Source of the DNA: JBOHCT01 sp050699055
GTDB taxonomy: Bacteria > Actinomycetota > Actinomycetes > Streptosporangiales > JBOHCT01
DNA length: 42,650 nt
Reading direction: 5' to 3'
NCBI GenBank assembly: GCA_050699055.1
Contig: JBOHCT010000007.1
Span: 1 to 42,650, forward strand
Shown: positions 7,925 through 15,392 of the stretch, piece by piece
How positions within the stretch are numbered: the first letter of the stretch is position 1
How the letters are laid out: the number at the start of each line of letters is the position of its first letter
The notes under the pieces: model-generated
What the model was told of the DNA's origin: nothing
The model's input: the letters and a program-made list of their open reading frames with translations, nothing else
Database searches by the model: none
Translations under genes and position numbers: made by a program

Positions 7925-9220
7925 TTAGAGTCGCCCGGCCGCCTTGAGGTCGAGATAGGCGTCGACGACGGCGGGAGCGATCTCCTGGGGAGTGGCGTCG
8001 ACGACCTCGACCCCGTGGCGGCGCAGCGAGGCTGTCACGCCGCGCCGATGGCCCGCGGCGCGTTCGGCGGCCGCGGCGTCATAGGCCGCCTCGATGGTGC
8101 CGCGGCCTGCCCGCATCTCGGCGACGCGCGGGTCGGCCACCCCCGCGACCAGCACGAGGTGGCGTCCCACGAGGGCGCCGAGGCGGGGCAGCAGGCCCTC
8201 GTCGATGGCGGGCGCGTTCAGGTCGGTGAGCAGGACGACCAGAGCGCGGCGGCGGGTCCGCCGCAGGATGGCGGAGATCATCGCGGACGCGTCGGACTCG
8301 ACCAGTTCGGGCTCCAGAGACGCCATCGCCTGTACCAGGGCTGGCAGCACCCGGGTACGCGAGGTGCCCTCCACACTGGCCCGTAGCCGCCTGTCGAAGG
8401 CGAGCATGTCGACCCGGTCCCCCGCACGTGACGCCACGGTGGCGAGCAGGAGCGCCGCGTCCATCGCGCAGTCGAGACGGGTGACGTCGCCCACCCTGCC
8501 CGCGGACGTGCGCCCGGTGTCGAGGACGATGATGATCCGTCGGTCCCGCTCGGGGCGCCAGGTACGCACCACGACGGAGTCGCGCCGTGCCGTCGCTCGC
8601 CAGTCGATCGAGCGAACGTCGTCACCGTCGACGTACTCGCGCAGCGAGTCGAACTCCGTGCCCTGCCCCCGGACCCGCGCCGCCTGCCGACCGTCGAGCT
8701 CGCGCAGCCGAGCCAGCTTCGTCGGGAGGTGACGGCGGCTCTCGAACGCCGGCAGCACCCGTACCGTCCACGGCACCCGGTGAGAGGCCTGGCGGGCGGC
8801 CAGGCCGAGCGGGCCGAAGCAACGTAGGGTCACCACCGTCGCCGCTCGGTCGCCGCGCCGGGTCGGCGTGAGCGTGGTGGTGAGTCGTCTCCGCTCGCCG
8901 GCGGGTATGTCGACGCGGGCGTCTCGGGGACGGCCGCCCGCGCTCGGCGGCCAGGCGTCGCGAAGCCTTCCGCTGACGCGCCGCCCGCTCGGGTTCTCGA
9001 CGATCAGGTGGACGGCGGCTGTCTCGCCAAGGCGCACCAAGGTGTCCCCGTTTCGCCGGAGCCGAAGACCGCGCGGGCTCGCGGCGAGGACGAGGTCCGC
9101 GAGGATCGCCGCGACGATGACCGCTTCCACCCCGAGTACGCTCAGCCCGGCCGCGGGGACGATGAGGACGGCGATCACCCCGAGGAGGGCGAGGATCGCG
9201 GCGCGGGCGGACAGGGCCAT
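7925..9220 (-). CDS. DUF58 family protein (MoxR partner)
   Basis: 431 aa. Two membrane helices lie near the N-terminus (residues 7-45), a beta-rich segment follows, and the DUF58 signature GTEFDSLREYVDGDDVRSIDW lies near residues 190-210 (quoted in pieces GTEFDSLREY, VDGDDVRSIDW). The C-terminal half resembles a von Willebrand A fold with IIIVLDTGRTS in place of the metal site DxSxS. DUF58 proteins are usually encoded beside MoxR AAA ATPases and are thought to be chaperone partners. The ATG at 9220 lies 14 bp beyond the MoxR stop. Last gene of a five-gene minus-strand operon. Confidence 0.88.
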   Translation of the reverse strand: MALSARAAILALLGVIAVLIVPAAGLSVLGVEAVIVAAILADLVLAASPRGLRLRRNGDTLVRLGETAAVHLIVENPSGRRVSGRLRDAWPPSAGGRPRDARVDIPAGERRRLTTTLTPTRRGDRAATVVTLRCFGPLGLAARQASHRVPWTVRVLPAFESRRHLPTKLARLRELDGRQAARVRGQGTEFDSLREYVDGDDVRSIDWRATARRDSVVVRTWRPERDRRIIIVLDTGRTSAGRVGDVTRLDCAMDAALLLATVASRAGDRVDMLAFDRRLRASVEGTSRTRVLPALVQAMASLEPELVESDASAMISAILRRTRRRALVVLLTDLNAPAIDEGLLPRLGALVGRHLVLVAGVADPRVAEMRAGRGTIEAAYDAAAAERAAGHRRGVTASLRRHGVEVVDATPQEIAPAVVDAYLDLKAAGRL

Positions 9221-9234
9221 GGGTGAGCCGGCAA

Positions 9235-10239
9235 TCAGCGGGGGACGGGCACCGCGCCGAGCACACCGTCGATCACCCCGTCGGGGGTGACGCCCTCGAG
9301 CTCGGCCTCCGGCCGCAGCTGGACGCGGTGGCGCAGGGCGGGGCGCGCGAGTGCCTTGACGTCGTCGGGCGTGACGTAGCCGCGGCCGGCCAGCCACGCC
9401 CACGCACGGCTCGTCGCGAGGAGCGCGGTCGCGCCGCGCGGCGACACACCGAGCGCGAGCGAGGGGGACTGTCGGGTGGCCCGTGACACGTCGGCCACGT
9501 ATCCGAGCACCTCGGGCGCGATGTGGACGCGCCGCACCGCCTCGCGTGCCGCCCGCAGCTCCGCGGGGCCGGCGGCGGCGCGCACCCCGGCCGCTTCGAG
9601 GTCGCGCGGATCGAAGCCGCCGGCGTGGTGCCGCAGGATCGCGATCTCCTCGTCCCTGGACGGCAGGGTCACCGTCAGCTTGAGCAGGAAGCGGTCGAGC
9701 TGTGCCTCGGGCAGCGGGTACGTGCCTTCGTACTCGATCGGATTCTGTGTGGCGGCGACGACGAACGGGTCGGGGAGATGCCGCGGCACACCTTCGACCG
9801 AGACCTGGCGCTCCTCCATGGCCTCGAGCAGCGCTGCCTGTGTCTTGGGCGGGGTGCGGTTGACCTCGTCGGCGAGCAGCAGGTTGGTGAAAACCGGGCC
9901 CTCGCGGAAAGAGAACTCCGCGGTGCGCCGGTCGTAGACGAGCGAACCGGTCACGTCGCCGGGCATCAGGTCGGGGGTGAACTGCACCCGTTTGCCATCG
10001 AGACGGAGCGCGGCGCCGAGGGCCCGGACGAGGAGGGTCTTGGCCACCCCGGGTACGCCCTCGAGTAGCACGTGACCCCGGCACAGGAGGGCGATGACGA
10101 GGCCGGTCACGACGGCTTCCTGCCCGACCACGGCCTTCGCGACCTCGCCCCGCACCGAGACCAGCGCGGATCGTGCCCGCTCGGCCTGGCCGGCTGCCTC
10201 ACGCTCGGGGGCGCCTGTGTCGCGCATGGGCGGACTCAC
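9235..10239 (-). CDS. MoxR-family AAA+ ATPase
   Basis: 334 aa, full length for MoxR. Walker A is GVPGVAKT near residues 61-68 and Walker B LLLADEVNRTPPKTQAALLEAMEE near 122-145; sensor 1 is VVAATQNPIEYEGTYPLPEAQLDRF. The C-terminal lid SPRGATALL matches the family. MoxR ATPases act as chaperones for metal-cofactor or vWA-domain proteins, here presumably the DUF58 and DUF4350/DUF4129 membrane proteins of the same operon. The GTG at 10239 overlaps the DUF4350 stop by four bases (GTGA); an ATG at 10227 is an alternative start. Mycobacterial counterpart: moxR2 (Rv3692). Confidence 0.93.
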   Translation of the reverse strand: MSPPMRDTGAPEREAAGQAERARSALVSVRGEVAKAVVGQEAVVTGLVIALLCRGHVLLEGVPGVAKTLLVRALGAALRLDGKRVQFTPDLMPGDVTGSLVYDRRTAEFSFREGPVFTNLLLADEVNRTPPKTQAALLEAMEERQVSVEGVPRHLPDPFVVAATQNPIEYEGTYPLPEAQLDRFLLKLTVTLPSRDEEIAILRHHAGGFDPRDLEAAGVRAAAGPAELRAAREAVRRVHIAPEVLGYVADVSRATRQSPSLALGVSPRGATALLATSRAWAWLAGRGYVTPDDVKALARPALRHRVQLRPEAELEGVTPDGVIDGVLGAVPVPR

Positions 10240-11411
10240 GAGCGGCGTACCTCCGTCTCGAGTGTGTCGAGGTCGTCGGCCAAGCGCACGAGGCCGGCGT
10301 CATCCTCGGGATACGCACCGTACAGCAGTGCCCGGACACCTGTCGCCGGACGGTCGGCGCGCGAGGCCACCGCGTCCACGACAGCCTGAGGGGTGGCGTC
10401 TCTTGGCAGTCCGAGCCGAGGGACGACGCGCGCCAGCCAGCCGGCCCGCAGCGCCCCGGCCGCGCGGTCGCGGGCATGCCTGGAGCGGTAGAGGCGCCCC
10501 CGACCCTCGACCGTCTCGGAGGCCCGTACCGCGACGGGCAGCGGCTCGGCCACGACGGGACCTAGCCTGCGGACGCGCCACAGCGCTACGAAGACCACGG
10601 CGAACGCCAGCTGAACGGCACCGAAGACCACGCCGTCCGGCAACAGTCCGAGCAGCGACCCGTCCTGCCCCGTCGCGGCGGGCTGCTGGGTCTCGGGGAC
10701 CAACCAGACCACCTTCGACCGGCTTCCCACGAGGTTCATGGCGAGCGCCGCGTCGCCCTGCGCGCCCAGCTTCGCGTTGGTGAGCGGGTCTCCCGTGCCG
10801 AGGATCGTGGTCGCCCGACCGTTGGTGTCGACGAGGCGGACGACGCTCGGCTTTCCTTGGGCCTCGTAGCAACGGGTGACCTTCGTACCCCCGTGCGCGT
10901 GGACGTCGTAAAGGTCGCCCCCGGTGTCGGCGGTTCCGGCCCGACGGGCCGCGGACAGGCCGCAGCCTGGGGGACGGGGCGCAACTGGTGCGTTGTTGTC
11001 GGTCGACACCGTCGGGGCCAGCGCGTCGAGCGCCTGCCCGGTCGGCTCGACGAGCATCCGATTTCCCGGCACCGCGGCCAGTCCGCGCAGCTGTCTCCGG
11101 GACAGCAGCCAGGGCCGCACCACCACGAGGAGGGTATGAGCCCCAGCGGCCACACGTGCGTCGCGCGCGGTCCTCGCGGTCTCGACCGTCACCCCCCGCT
11201 CGGCGAGGAGGGCGGCGAGAGCGTGGCTGCCGGCGTCGTCGACGCCCTCCGGGTCCAGGTAGCCGGCGCGGCCGCCGCTCCGTACGACCGCCGTGGCGAC
11301 CGCGACCGCGACCAGTGCCAACGCGATGGCGACGGGTACCCGGGCCGCGCGCCAGACCTGTGCCGCTGACGGCGAGACGGGGCCGGTCGCCGGGGTCGCG
11401 GGCGCGCTCAT
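10236..11411 (-). CDS. DUF4350 domain membrane protein
   Basis: 391 aa. A membrane helix near residues 25-45 is followed by an extracytoplasmic domain that begins YLDPEGVDDAGSHALAALLAERGVTVE, the DUF4350 hallmark. A second helix lies near residues 255-275, and a cytoplasmic tail (LYRSRHARDRAAGALRAGW) follows. It contains few cysteines (GCGLSA and TRCYEA), perhaps a disulfide outside the cell. Function is unknown; the gene occurs with moxR and DUF58 in many Actinobacteria (Rv3691 type). Its ATG overlaps the DUF4129 stop by four bases, and its own stop overlaps the MoxR start, indicating tight coupling. Confidence 0.85.
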   Translation of the reverse strand: MSAPATPATGPVSPSAAQVWRAARVPVAIALALVAVAVATAVVRSGGRAGYLDPEGVDDAGSHALAALLAERGVTVETARTARDARVAAGAHTLLVVVRPWLLSRRQLRGLAAVPGNRMLVEPTGQALDALAPTVSTDNNAPVAPRPPGCGLSAARRAGTADTGGDLYDVHAHGGTKVTRCYEAQGKPSVVRLVDTNGRATTILGTGDPLTNAKLGAQGDAALAMNLVGSRSKVVWLVPETQQPAATGQDGSLLGLLPDGVVFGAVQLAFAVVFVALWRVRRLGPVVAEPLPVAVRASETVEGRGRLYRSRHARDRAAGALRAGWLARVVPRLGLPRDATPQAVVDAVASRADRPATGVRALLYGAYPEDDAGLVRLADDLDTLETEVRRS

Positions 11412-12073
11412 TCCGCGCTCCTCGCGGGCTGACCGAGCGCTGGTCTCGTTTCGCGCAGGTGCCGGTCCAGTGCGCCGAGCCGGTTCGCGTCCTCCGCGGT
11501 GGCGGGGCGACCGCCGTACCAGACGTCGTCGAAGACGCGCGCTCCCGCGCGCAGCTCCGCGGCGTAGGCGGGCAGCGCCGCTCCCGCCTCACCGGCGAGC
11601 TCCGCGGCCGTACGCCCGGGCCGCGGGTCGACGATCGCGCGCTCCTCCAGGCTCCGCGCCAGGGCCCGCATCCACTCGCGGACCGCCTCGTCCAGCCTGT
11701 TCTCCGCGCGGAGGCGTTCGGCGTACGCGCGGTGTTCCGCGGCCGAGAGGGCCGCCTCGTCGAGGACCGGGCGGCCGGTCGAACGGGCAGAGGTGAAGGG
11801 ACCGAGCCGCAGTCTTACGGCCACGACGATGACCACGATGAGCGCCAGCAGCCCGAGCAGGCCGAACCATCCGCCTGGGCTGTGGGCGGCCACCTGCTGG
11901 AGGATGTCCGTCACCCAGTGGTAGATCGCGAGCAGTATCCGCGCGGGGAGGGAAGGCTCGTCCTGGTGGTACAGCTGCTTGGAGAGCTCGCGGCGCGCGG
12001 CCCGCTGGGCCTCCCCGCGTCCGACGTGGATGGCGGCGAGTACGAGCGCGGGAACCGTCGCGGTCGTCACCAT
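11408..12073 (-). CDS. DUF4129 domain membrane protein
   Basis: 221 aa. A hydrophobic N-terminus may act as a signal anchor, and a membrane helix lies near residues 63-85 (WFGLLGLLALIVVIVVAV). The C-terminal cytoplasmic part AENRLDEAVREWMRALARSLEERAIVDPRPGRTAAEL is the DUF4129 core (cited here as EAVREWMRALARSLEER and PGRTAAEL). DUF4129 accompanies transglutaminase-like or MoxR/DUF58 systems. Start codons ATG (12073) and GTG (12070) are adjacent; both overlap the end of the upstream membrane-protein gene, so translation is coupled. Confidence 0.83.
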   Translation of the reverse strand: MVTTATVPALVLAAIHVGRGEAQRAARRELSKQLYHQDEPSLPARILLAIYHWVTDILQQVAAHSPGGWFGLLGLLALIVVIVVAVRLRLGPFTSARSTGRPVLDEAALSAAEHRAYAERLRAENRLDEAVREWMRALARSLEERAIVDPRPGRTAAELAGEAGAALPAYAAELRAGARVFDDVWYGGRPATAEDANRLGALDRHLRETRPALGQPARSAE

Positions 12074-13296
12074 GCCGGCGGCGGAGCGGGTGAGGCGCCC
12101 TGCGGGGCGACCCCGGCCGCCCGCTGCAGCGTGATGTCCAGCCCCTCGCGGCGCATGCGCTGGTCGATGTACAGCAGGGCGCGGACCCCCGCGCTGAACG
12201 GCTGCACGATCGTGCTCGCCACGACCCCGCCCAGCGCGGCGATCACCAGGCCCAGGATCGTGGTGCCACCCACAGTGCCTCCCAGGGCGCCGACGCCCGC
12301 CTGGGCGATGCCGAACGGCACCTCGATCACGAGGGAGATAACGAACGCGATCAGCCACGCGAGCAGGAGGATGCCGAACGTCCGCCAGAAGTCGCGGCGT
12401 ACGAGCGTGAAGGAACGTTGGAGCGCCGCGACCACGCCGAGGCGTTCGAGGACGACGGCGGGTGTCGCCAGCGCGAAGCTGACGTACAGCCACACGGCCG
12501 CCAAGAGCGTCGCGATGCCGCCGAGAACGAGCAGCACCGCGGCCAGAGCCGCGGCGCCCGCCAGCAGCGCGACCAGGCCGGGGACCAGGCACAGGAACAT
12601 CGCGGCGACGACGATCAGGAACGTGAGCACGGCGACACCGATCAGCGCGAGGAGCCGGGGCCTCGTCTCTGCCCACGCCTCGGCCATCGAGCACGGACGA
12701 CCGAGGACGGCCCGTCCGATGACGGACGTGAGCATGCCGGTGAGCACCAGCATGGCGATGCCGGTGATGATCGCTGTCACTCCGCTCGCCACGAGACTGG
12801 AGGAGAAGTAGTTCAGCAGCTCGACGGGGTCGGTCATGAGGCGCATGTCCTCGGGGGACAGCTGTGTGACGTCGCGGCGCAGGAAGATCTGCGCGATCAG
12901 CTGGATGGCCTGGGCGATGGCCGTCACGATCGCGGCGAGCCCGAGCGTGGCCTTGGGATGCTGGCGGATGTAGGTGATCGCGCCGTCGAGAATCTCGCTG
13001 ACCCCGAGCGGGCGCAGCGGGATGACACCGGGTTTCGGTCCGAACCCGTGGGGGTCGCCCCATCCGTACGGTCCCCAGCCGGGCGGGCCGTAACCGGGCC
13101 CCTGGGGCGGGCCGTAACCGGGCGGAGGCGGATAGCCGGACCCCTGCGGCCCGCCGGGCGCCTGTCCGCCGTACGGTCCGTGCGGGCCGCTCGGGCCCGG
13201 CGGTCCCCATTCCCCGGGGCGTGGAGGCGGCTGTCGCGGGGACCATCCCGGAGGAACGTCCGAGCCTGGCGTGTCCCAGCCCGAGGAGTCGCTCAT
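12067..13296 (-). CDS. Polytopic membrane protein with Pro/Gly/Tyr-rich N-terminus (glycerophosphodiesterase-membrane-domain like)
   Basis: 409 aa. Residues 1-90 are a low-complexity PPG/GYGPP-rich, probably disordered segment. From GVSEILDGAITYIRQHPKATLG onward there are about six long hydrophobic helices, with internal motifs GRPCSMAEAWAETRPRL, LGVVAALQRSFTLVRRDFWRTFG and GVRALLYIDQRMRREGLDI. These match the DUF7544/GPDPase-membrane-domain group of actinobacterial integral membrane proteins, with no catalytic domain seen. The ATG at 13296 follows an AAGGA tract. First gene of the MoxR operon; the 180 bp upstream are shared with the divergent mtnA. Confidence 0.8.
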   Translation of the reverse strand: MSDSSGWDTPGSDVPPGWSPRQPPPRPGEWGPPGPSGPHGPYGGQAPGGPQGSGYPPPPGYGPPQGPGYGPPGWGPYGWGDPHGFGPKPGVIPLRPLGVSEILDGAITYIRQHPKATLGLAAIVTAIAQAIQLIAQIFLRRDVTQLSPEDMRLMTDPVELLNYFSSSLVASGVTAIITGIAMLVLTGMLTSVIGRAVLGRPCSMAEAWAETRPRLLALIGVAVLTFLIVVAAMFLCLVPGLVALLAGAAALAAVLLVLGGIATLLAAVWLYVSFALATPAVVLERLGVVAALQRSFTLVRRDFWRTFGILLLAWLIAFVISLVIEVPFGIAQAGVGALGGTVGGTTILGLVIAALGGVVASTIVQPFSAGVRALLYIDQRMRREGLDITLQRAAGVAPQGASPAPPPAW

Positions 13297-13473
13297 CGTC
13301 GTCCTTGTGTTCAGTGTTGGCCAGTTCGCTTCTCCGCCCGCGTGCCGCGGGCGTCGCTCACGGTGGAATTGTCTGAACCCCCATCCTGACACGAGGGCGC
13401 GCGTGACGAGCGCGCGTCTTTCCCCTCGATGCGTACGGGAAGCCGCCGGGGGAGTTGTCGCCTATTTGCCGCC

Positions 13474-14544
13474 ATGCCGCACACTGTCCTCGTGAACAGC
13501 GCTCCGTCCCCGTTGCTCTGGGTCGACCTCCCGACCGGTCCGGCCGTGCGACTGCTGGACCAGACCCGGCTGCCGGGCGAGGAGGTCACCGTCACCTGTC
13601 ACAGCGTGGACGTGCTCGTCGACGCGATCCGCCGACTCGCCGTGCGCGGCGCTCCGATGCTGGGCATCGCGGGCGCGTACGGCGTGGCGCTGGCGGCGGC
13701 GCGCCGCGACAGAGGATCCGAACACGTCGCGCGTGCGGCGGGAGCGCTGGCCACCGTCCGTCCGACCGCCGTCAATCTCGCCCGCGCCGTGCGGCGGACC
13801 GCGGCCGCATACGACGAGGCGGGCGGCGGCGAGCCGGGCGCGAAGGCCGCGCTGGACGTCGCGCAGGCGATCGAGGCGGAGGACGCCGCATCCTGCGCGC
13901 GGATCGCCGAGCACGGCCTCCCGTTCGTTCCCGAGGGCGCGAGAATCCTTACCCATTGCAACACCGGTCAGCTGGTGTCCGGCGGCGAGGGCACGGCTTA
14001 CGCCATCATCGCGGCCGCTCACCGGGCGGGCCGCCTCGCGAAGCTCTGGATCGGCGAGACCCGGCCGCTGCTTCAGGGAGCGCGCCTCACCGCGTACGAA
14101 GCCGTGCGCGACGGCCTGCCGCACGCGGTGCTGCCGGACGCCGCCGCCGGAGTGCTCTTCGCCCGTCGCGAGGTCGATCTCGTGGCGGTCGGGGCCGATC
14201 GCATCACCGCCGACGGCAGCGTGGCGAACAAGGTCGGCACCTACTCCCTCGCGGTGCTCGCGCGACATCACGGCGTTCCTTTCGTCGTCGCGGCGCCGAC
14301 CAGCACCATCGACCTCGACATCCCGAACGGCGCGGGTGTCGACGTCGAACAACGGGCGTCCACCGAGGTCACGGCGTTTGGTGGGATCCCCACCGCGCCA
14401 GCGGGTAGCCCCGCCTACAACCCCGCTTTCGACATCACACCCCCGGATCTCGTGACGGCCGTGGTCACCGAGCGCGGGGTCGTACGATCGGTCGACGAGC
14501 CCGGCCTACGGCGTGTGTGCCGCTTTATGGAACCCGACGTGTAA
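13474..14544 (+). CDS. mtnA: S-methyl-5-thioribose-1-phosphate isomerase
   Basis: 356 aa. Catalyses isomerisation of methylthioribose-1-P to methylthioribulose-1-P in methionine salvage. Visible motifs are LLDQTRLPGEEV, RRLAVRGAPMLGIAGAYG, the catalytic-Cys region ILTHCNTGQLVSGGEGTA, WIGETRPLLQGARLTA, and the acid VGADRITADGSVANKVGTY. It belongs to the eIF2B-related family, full length. The ATG at 13474 is taken as start; a GTG at 13492 is an alternative. No ribosome-binding site is well placed, and a TATTTG five bases upstream hints at a leaderless message. MtrA starts two bases after its stop, so the two are co-transcribed. Confidence 0.93.
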   Translation: MPHTVLVNSAPSPLLWVDLPTGPAVRLLDQTRLPGEEVTVTCHSVDVLVDAIRRLAVRGAPMLGIAGAYGVALAAARRDRGSEHVARAAGALATVRPTAVNLARAVRRTAAAYDEAGGGEPGAKAALDVAQAIEAEDAASCARIAEHGLPFVPEGARILTHCNTGQLVSGGEGTAYAIIAAAHRAGRLAKLWIGETRPLLQGARLTAYEAVRDGLPHAVLPDAAAGVLFARREVDLVAVGADRITADGSVANKVGTYSLAVLARHHGVPFVVAAPTSTIDLDIPNGAGVDVEQRASTEVTAFGGIPTAPAGSPAYNPAFDITPPDLVTAVVTERGVVRSVDEPGLRRVCRFMEPDV

Positions 14545-14546
14545 CG

Positions 14547-15233
14547 ATGAGGACCATGAAAGGACGTGTCCTGGTCGTCGACGACGACGCTGCCCTCGCG
14601 GAGATGCTCGGCATTGTCCTTCGCGGCGAGGGGTTCGAGCCATGCTTCGTCGGCGACGGTGACAAGGCTCTCGACGCCTTCCACAAGGTCCGGCCCGATC
14701 TCGTCTTGCTCGACCTGATGCTGCCGGGCACCGACGGGATCGACGTGTGTCGCCAGATCCGGGCGGAGTCGGGGATCCCGATCGTGATGCTCACGGCGAA
14801 GACCGACACGGTGGACGTCGTCGTGGGACTCGAATCCGGAGCTGACGACTACATCGTCAAGCCGTTCAAGCCCAAGGAGCTGATCGCGCGGATCCGCGCA
14901 CGACTGCGCCGTACCGAGGAGCCGCTGCCCGAGGTCCTGCAGATCGGTGACGTGACGATCGACGTGGCGGGGCACTCGGTGAAGCGGGATGACATCGCTC
15001 TTCAGCTCACGCCACTCGAGTTCGACCTGCTCGTGGCTCTCGCCCGCAAGCCGCGCCAGGTGTTCACCCGGGAGGTGCTGCTCGAGCAGGTGTGGGGCTA
15101 CCGGCACGCGGCCGACACCCGGCTGGTCAACGTGCATGTCCAGCGGTTGCGCGCGAAGATCGAGAGAGATCCCGAGCACCCGGAGATCGTCGTCACTGTT
15201 CGGGGGGTCGGCTACAAGGCCGGCACCACCTAG
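14547..15233 (+). CDS. mtrA: DNA-binding response regulator MtrA
   Basis: 228 aa OmpR/PhoB-type regulator. The receiver domain has the acidic pocket VVDDDAAL and phospho-acceptor Asp56 (LLDLMLPG), the same position as in M. tuberculosis MtrA, plus MLTAKTDTVDVV and KPFKPKEL. The C-terminal winged helix contains LTPLEFDLLVALARKPRQ, VWGYRHAADTRLVNVHVQRLR and VRGVGYKAG. It pairs with the MtrB kinase and controls cell division, wall metabolism and development in Actinobacteria. Start ATG at 14547, or 14556, two bases after the mtnA stop. Its TAG stop lies inside the CTAG where a MITE-like element has inserted. Confidence 0.96.
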   Translation: MRTMKGRVLVVDDDAALAEMLGIVLRGEGFEPCFVGDGDKALDAFHKVRPDLVLLDLMLPGTDGIDVCRQIRAESGIPIVMLTAKTDTVDVVVGLESGADDYIVKPFKPKELIARIRARLRRTEEPLPEVLQIGDVTIDVAGHSVKRDDIALQLTPLEFDLLVALARKPRQVFTREVLLEQVWGYRHAADTRLVNVHVQRLRAKIERDPEHPEIVVTVRGVGYKAGTT

Positions 15234-15390
15234 TGTCGCGTTAGGGGGTTCTTTGCCGTCGGCGGCGATCCAGACGGATGGATCGCAAGACGGAGGAAGG
15301 AGGCGCAGTGGGCCTGCGTCGACTAACGACACTGAAGCGAGGCGCCGCCTGGGTGCCGCCAGGGTGAAGGAAACCTCCCTAACGCGACAC
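15233..15390 (+). mobile_element. 158-bp MITE-like element at the mtrA/mtrB junction
   Basis: The termini are inverted repeats: GTGTCGCGTTAGGG at 15233-15246 matches the complement of the last 14 bases (15377-15390) exactly, and similarity extends a few bases further (GGTT/CTTT). Both ends are flanked by TA within CTAG (15230-15233 and 15390-15393), the target and 2-bp duplication known for IS630/Tc1-like transposons. No transposase is encoded. A purine-rich GGAGGAAGGAGG lies at 15292-15303. Removing the element and one TA restores CTAGTG, in which the mtrA stop and the mtrB start share a G. The left half recurs, diverged, at 1-74. Assignment to a named family would need a search. Confidence 0.82.
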
Positions 15391-15392
15391 TA

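Noticed and set aside
13040..13250. Gly/Pro-rich stretch as a possible repeat array
   Set aside because: It is the disordered N-terminal coding region of the 12067-13296 membrane protein, with irregular PPG/GYGPP codons rather than DNA-level tandem units.
13397..13415. GCGCGC hairpin followed by TCTTT between the membrane protein gene and mtnA
   Set aside because: The flanking genes are divergent, so no transcript should end here; short alternating GC runs are common in this DNA.
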